The translations under genes were made by a program, and so were the position numbers. This document shows, piece after piece, positions 61,768 to 64,000 of a DNA stretch of 64,000 bases (its first letter is position 1; each line of letters opens with the position of its first letter). Source of the DNA: Musa acuminata AAA Group. Lineage: Eukaryota > Streptophyta > Magnoliopsida > Zingiberales > Musaceae. Where the stretch lies: the NCBI RefSeq assembly GCF_036884655.1, contig NC_088357.1:42850001-42914000 (forward strand). The letters run 5' to 3'. The notes beneath the pieces are model-generated. The model saw only the letters and a program-made list of their open reading frames with translations. It was not told where the DNA came from and did no database searches.

Positions 61768-62530
61768 ATGGTGGACAGCGATAGCACTAGGTGACAGCGT
61801 ATGCTACCCATCACCGTACCAGTGAAGGATGCCACAGAAAAGAGTCATGACGGACAGACGACGGTCGCCTAAGCATCACGAGAGGGAATCGTAGTGGAAA
61901 AGGGAAGCATCGCACCTTGGCGTTGTTCTCTAAGGTAATAACTACAGGCGCTATAGATGGCGTGTAGGCCATGCACCGCAACGGCAATAGTCCCTCGTGT
62001 AGGCACCATGGTGATAGCTTCACAGCACAACGATGGTGCTGCTCCTCGGTGAGCGCACGACCACACTGCAGTAAAGATGTTGCGTGAGGATAGGGCTTCA
62101 TTTTGACCAAAATCACCTATTTTGATAACTATTTTATTTTGACTAAATTTTGACCTCGGTCAATTGACCAAACTTTGATTAGTTTAAATTTGATTGGATT
62201 TTGATTTCGATCTTTTTTTTTTTTGACTTGATCTGAATTTTGATTATTTAATTAAATTTAGAATGATCAATAAGATCCAATTCGAAGAAAGTTAAATTTT
62301 GATCAATTTTAATTTTGACGGGCCTAATTGAACAAATGATTGGCCCAAATCTATTAGACCAATTTGGATAGTTCAATTCTAAACCTACCCAATCAAATAG
62401 GGTGAACTAGTATAAGGGTTACATGTGAAATAAAAAAAATTTATAAATTATAATTTTCTTTGATAGTTTTCTTATATGATATATTGATAAAATTTTGCTT
62501 ATGATAAATAAAAATTTAATTATTATTATT
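61768..62530. other. spacer between the two copia elements
   Basis: GC-richer host segment to about 62110, then a T/A-rich stretch with repeated ttgacc/ttgatt motifs. No gene supported. Confidence 0.4.
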
Positions 62531-62539
62531 CTTAGATAT

Positions 62540-64000
62540 TTATTTGATCAAGCTATTAATACTTTTAGATGTACATAAATGAAGCCAAGAGATACGTAGA
62601 TAAAAATGTTCAAATTATCAAATCTAATGAGGGTGATAAATTTTTTTATGATAGATATGATAAGCCTGATCATAATTTTGGTTCTTTTACTATATTCCCA
62701 GAATAGTAAGGTATTTATACTCAATATGTATGTGCTATAGCAGAATGATACTATTAAAAGGTAAATTCCTACTATTATAAGAGCTTGATAAATTATTCTT
62801 TTGTATCTGAATCAACGTGAGGAGAAGTTCTAAGGATGATTATATATATCTTGAATATGATTCCTAATAAATCAACTACATCAACTCCTTTTGAGTTATT
62901 GACTAATAAAAAACCTAATTTAAGATATTTACATATTTATGATTGTTCTACGATAACAATCTTCAATTCACATGAAAATAAATCAGATTCAAGGATTATT
63001 TCTAGCTCTTAAATTTTAATTTTGATATTGATGAGATATATGTTGATAATCTTTTATTATTTTTTATTCGAGAGATTGTTGTTCCTTAAATCACTGAATG
63101 ATTTAATAAAAACGTATAACATAAAAACATAAACTCACACATAATATTGATATTACTACTTATGAGCTTGTAGGATAAATCATAATCGATAATTTTGAGA
63201 ATATTTCAAAGGAAAATGAGATTTATCATTTTTTTCGATTATTTATATCTACAAGAATCATATTCTGATATAGAAATTAAAAGAATTTCTCATTGTTTTC
63301 ATATGTTAAGGAAAATAATAATTCTAAAAAGTAATATGATATAAAAAAAAGTTAAAAGTTTGGGTCAGAATGATGTTTAAGAACTTATCGAATTATTCAA
63401 TAACTATAAAAGAATAATTTGTTACATAAACATCACTCAAAGGATAATATCAAACAATATAACAATCAGACTTCTGATTAAAGATTTTACTCATAAAGAA
63501 CACATCGATCTTAAAAAGACTTTTGTTTATTGTTTAAATAAACTTACTAAAAATCATCATGACATTATAATTTTGAGTTACAACAATTATATGTAAAAAT
63601 AAGTTTTTCGAATAAGGAACTAGATTTATATTAAATAATTCAAAGGCAAAATAAAAGAAATAGAAAATTTGGTGTCCAAATTTAAGAAATCCATTTATAA
63701 ACTTAATATCATTACTTTCTTCAAATTTAAGAAAAATACTATTGATCAGTATTTATATCTAAATATCGATATGAGCAAGTTTATTATATTGGTATTATAT
63801 ATGGATTACTGATCAATGAGAGCAATGATCTTGGTTTATTATACTGAATAAAGAAATTTCTCACCAATAATTTTAAAATGGTTGATATGAATGAGGTATC
63901 TTATATTAGTAGTATTGAAATATTTAGAGATAAATCTCAAGGATTATTAGGACTATCTCAGTAAAGATATATTGATCAAGTCTTGGTGAGACTAAGTATA
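62540..64000 (+). mobile_element. second Ty1/copia pol remnant, continues past right edge
   Basis: Plus-strand fragments read as copia polyprotein: integrase from about 62569 (YINEAKRYVDKNVQ, FFYDRYDKPDHNFGSF), the integrase end near 62855-63000 (NKSTTSTPFELLTNKKPNL, then DSRIIS) and reverse transcriptase near 63470-63530 (DFTHKEHIDLKKTF) and 63780-63990 (KKFLTNNFKMVDMNE, IEIFRDKSQGLLGLSQ). The catalytic YVDD box reads YMDY followed by a stop (63798-63812). Many stops and frameshifts; it is far more decayed than the element at 59549-61762. Confidence 0.85.

Noticed and set aside
1..64000. tRNA or rRNA genes
   Set aside because: No cloverleaf with a recognisable B-box (ggttcgaatcc-type) and no rRNA block was seen by eye; a tRNAscan run would settle it.

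Overview
This is a stretch of plant nuclear chromosome, almost certainly monocot. Genes are split by many GT-AG introns, several first exons are very GC-rich (HAK, ATL, CO-like, ABHD17, ARM genes) against AT-rich introns and spacers, and LTR retrotransposons and simple repeats fill the gaps. A Musa-like (Zingiberales) or other commelinid source is my guess; the sequence alone does not fix the species.

Layout, left to right. (1) 1-2236, minus: the 5' six exons of a HAK/KUP potassium transporter, running off the left edge, with an in-frame TGA inside a conserved exon and a 176-bp tandem duplication that copies a splice donor. (2) 2.2-8.6 kb: AT-rich spacer with microsatellites and decayed duplications. 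(3) 8609-9085, minus: an intronless ATL-type RING-H2 E3 ligase. (4) 11.6-11.75 kb, plus: a MIR162 precursor, the microRNA that targets DICER-LIKE1 in other plants, followed by a possible two-exon short ORF. (5) 15832-19427, plus: an eight-exon plastid-targeted multi-pass membrane protein. (6) 19.4-24.3 kb: spacer with a roughly 0.9-kb fold-back element, a smaller relative and one candidate micro-ORF. (7) 24351-25418, plus: a CONSTANS-like gene with one B-box and a CCT domain. (8) 26250-32109, minus: a complete 19-exon plastid HSP90 (HSP90C) with a heat-shock element beside its TATA box and a small TRIM-like retroelement in intron 1. (9) 34610-38973, minus: an ABHD17-type serine hydrolase. (10) 41654-44395, plus: an armadillo-repeat gene disabled by several lesions. 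(11) 46796-48708, plus: the ESCRT-III subunit SNF7/VPS32. (12) 51847-58004, plus: translation factor eIF(iso)4G. (13) 59549-61762: a Ty1/copia element with LTRs, target-site duplication, primer-binding site and a large internal deletion. (14) about 62540 to the right edge: a second, more decayed copia pol region.

The genes are unrelated housekeeping and regulatory genes; there is no operon-like or biosynthetic cluster logic. Coding models were built by joining exons at GT-AG sites so that frame and family similarity continue. All intact models (HSP90C, eIF(iso)4G, SNF7, ABHD17, DUF2232-like, CO-like) close in frame, so the broken HAK and ARM genes look like real lesions rather than poor sequence throughout. 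I found no sign of a radically new system. The most notable items are the miR162 locus with its possible short ORF, the fused single B-box, the HSE/TATA promoter of HSP90C, the two damaged genes and the small non-autonomous transposons.
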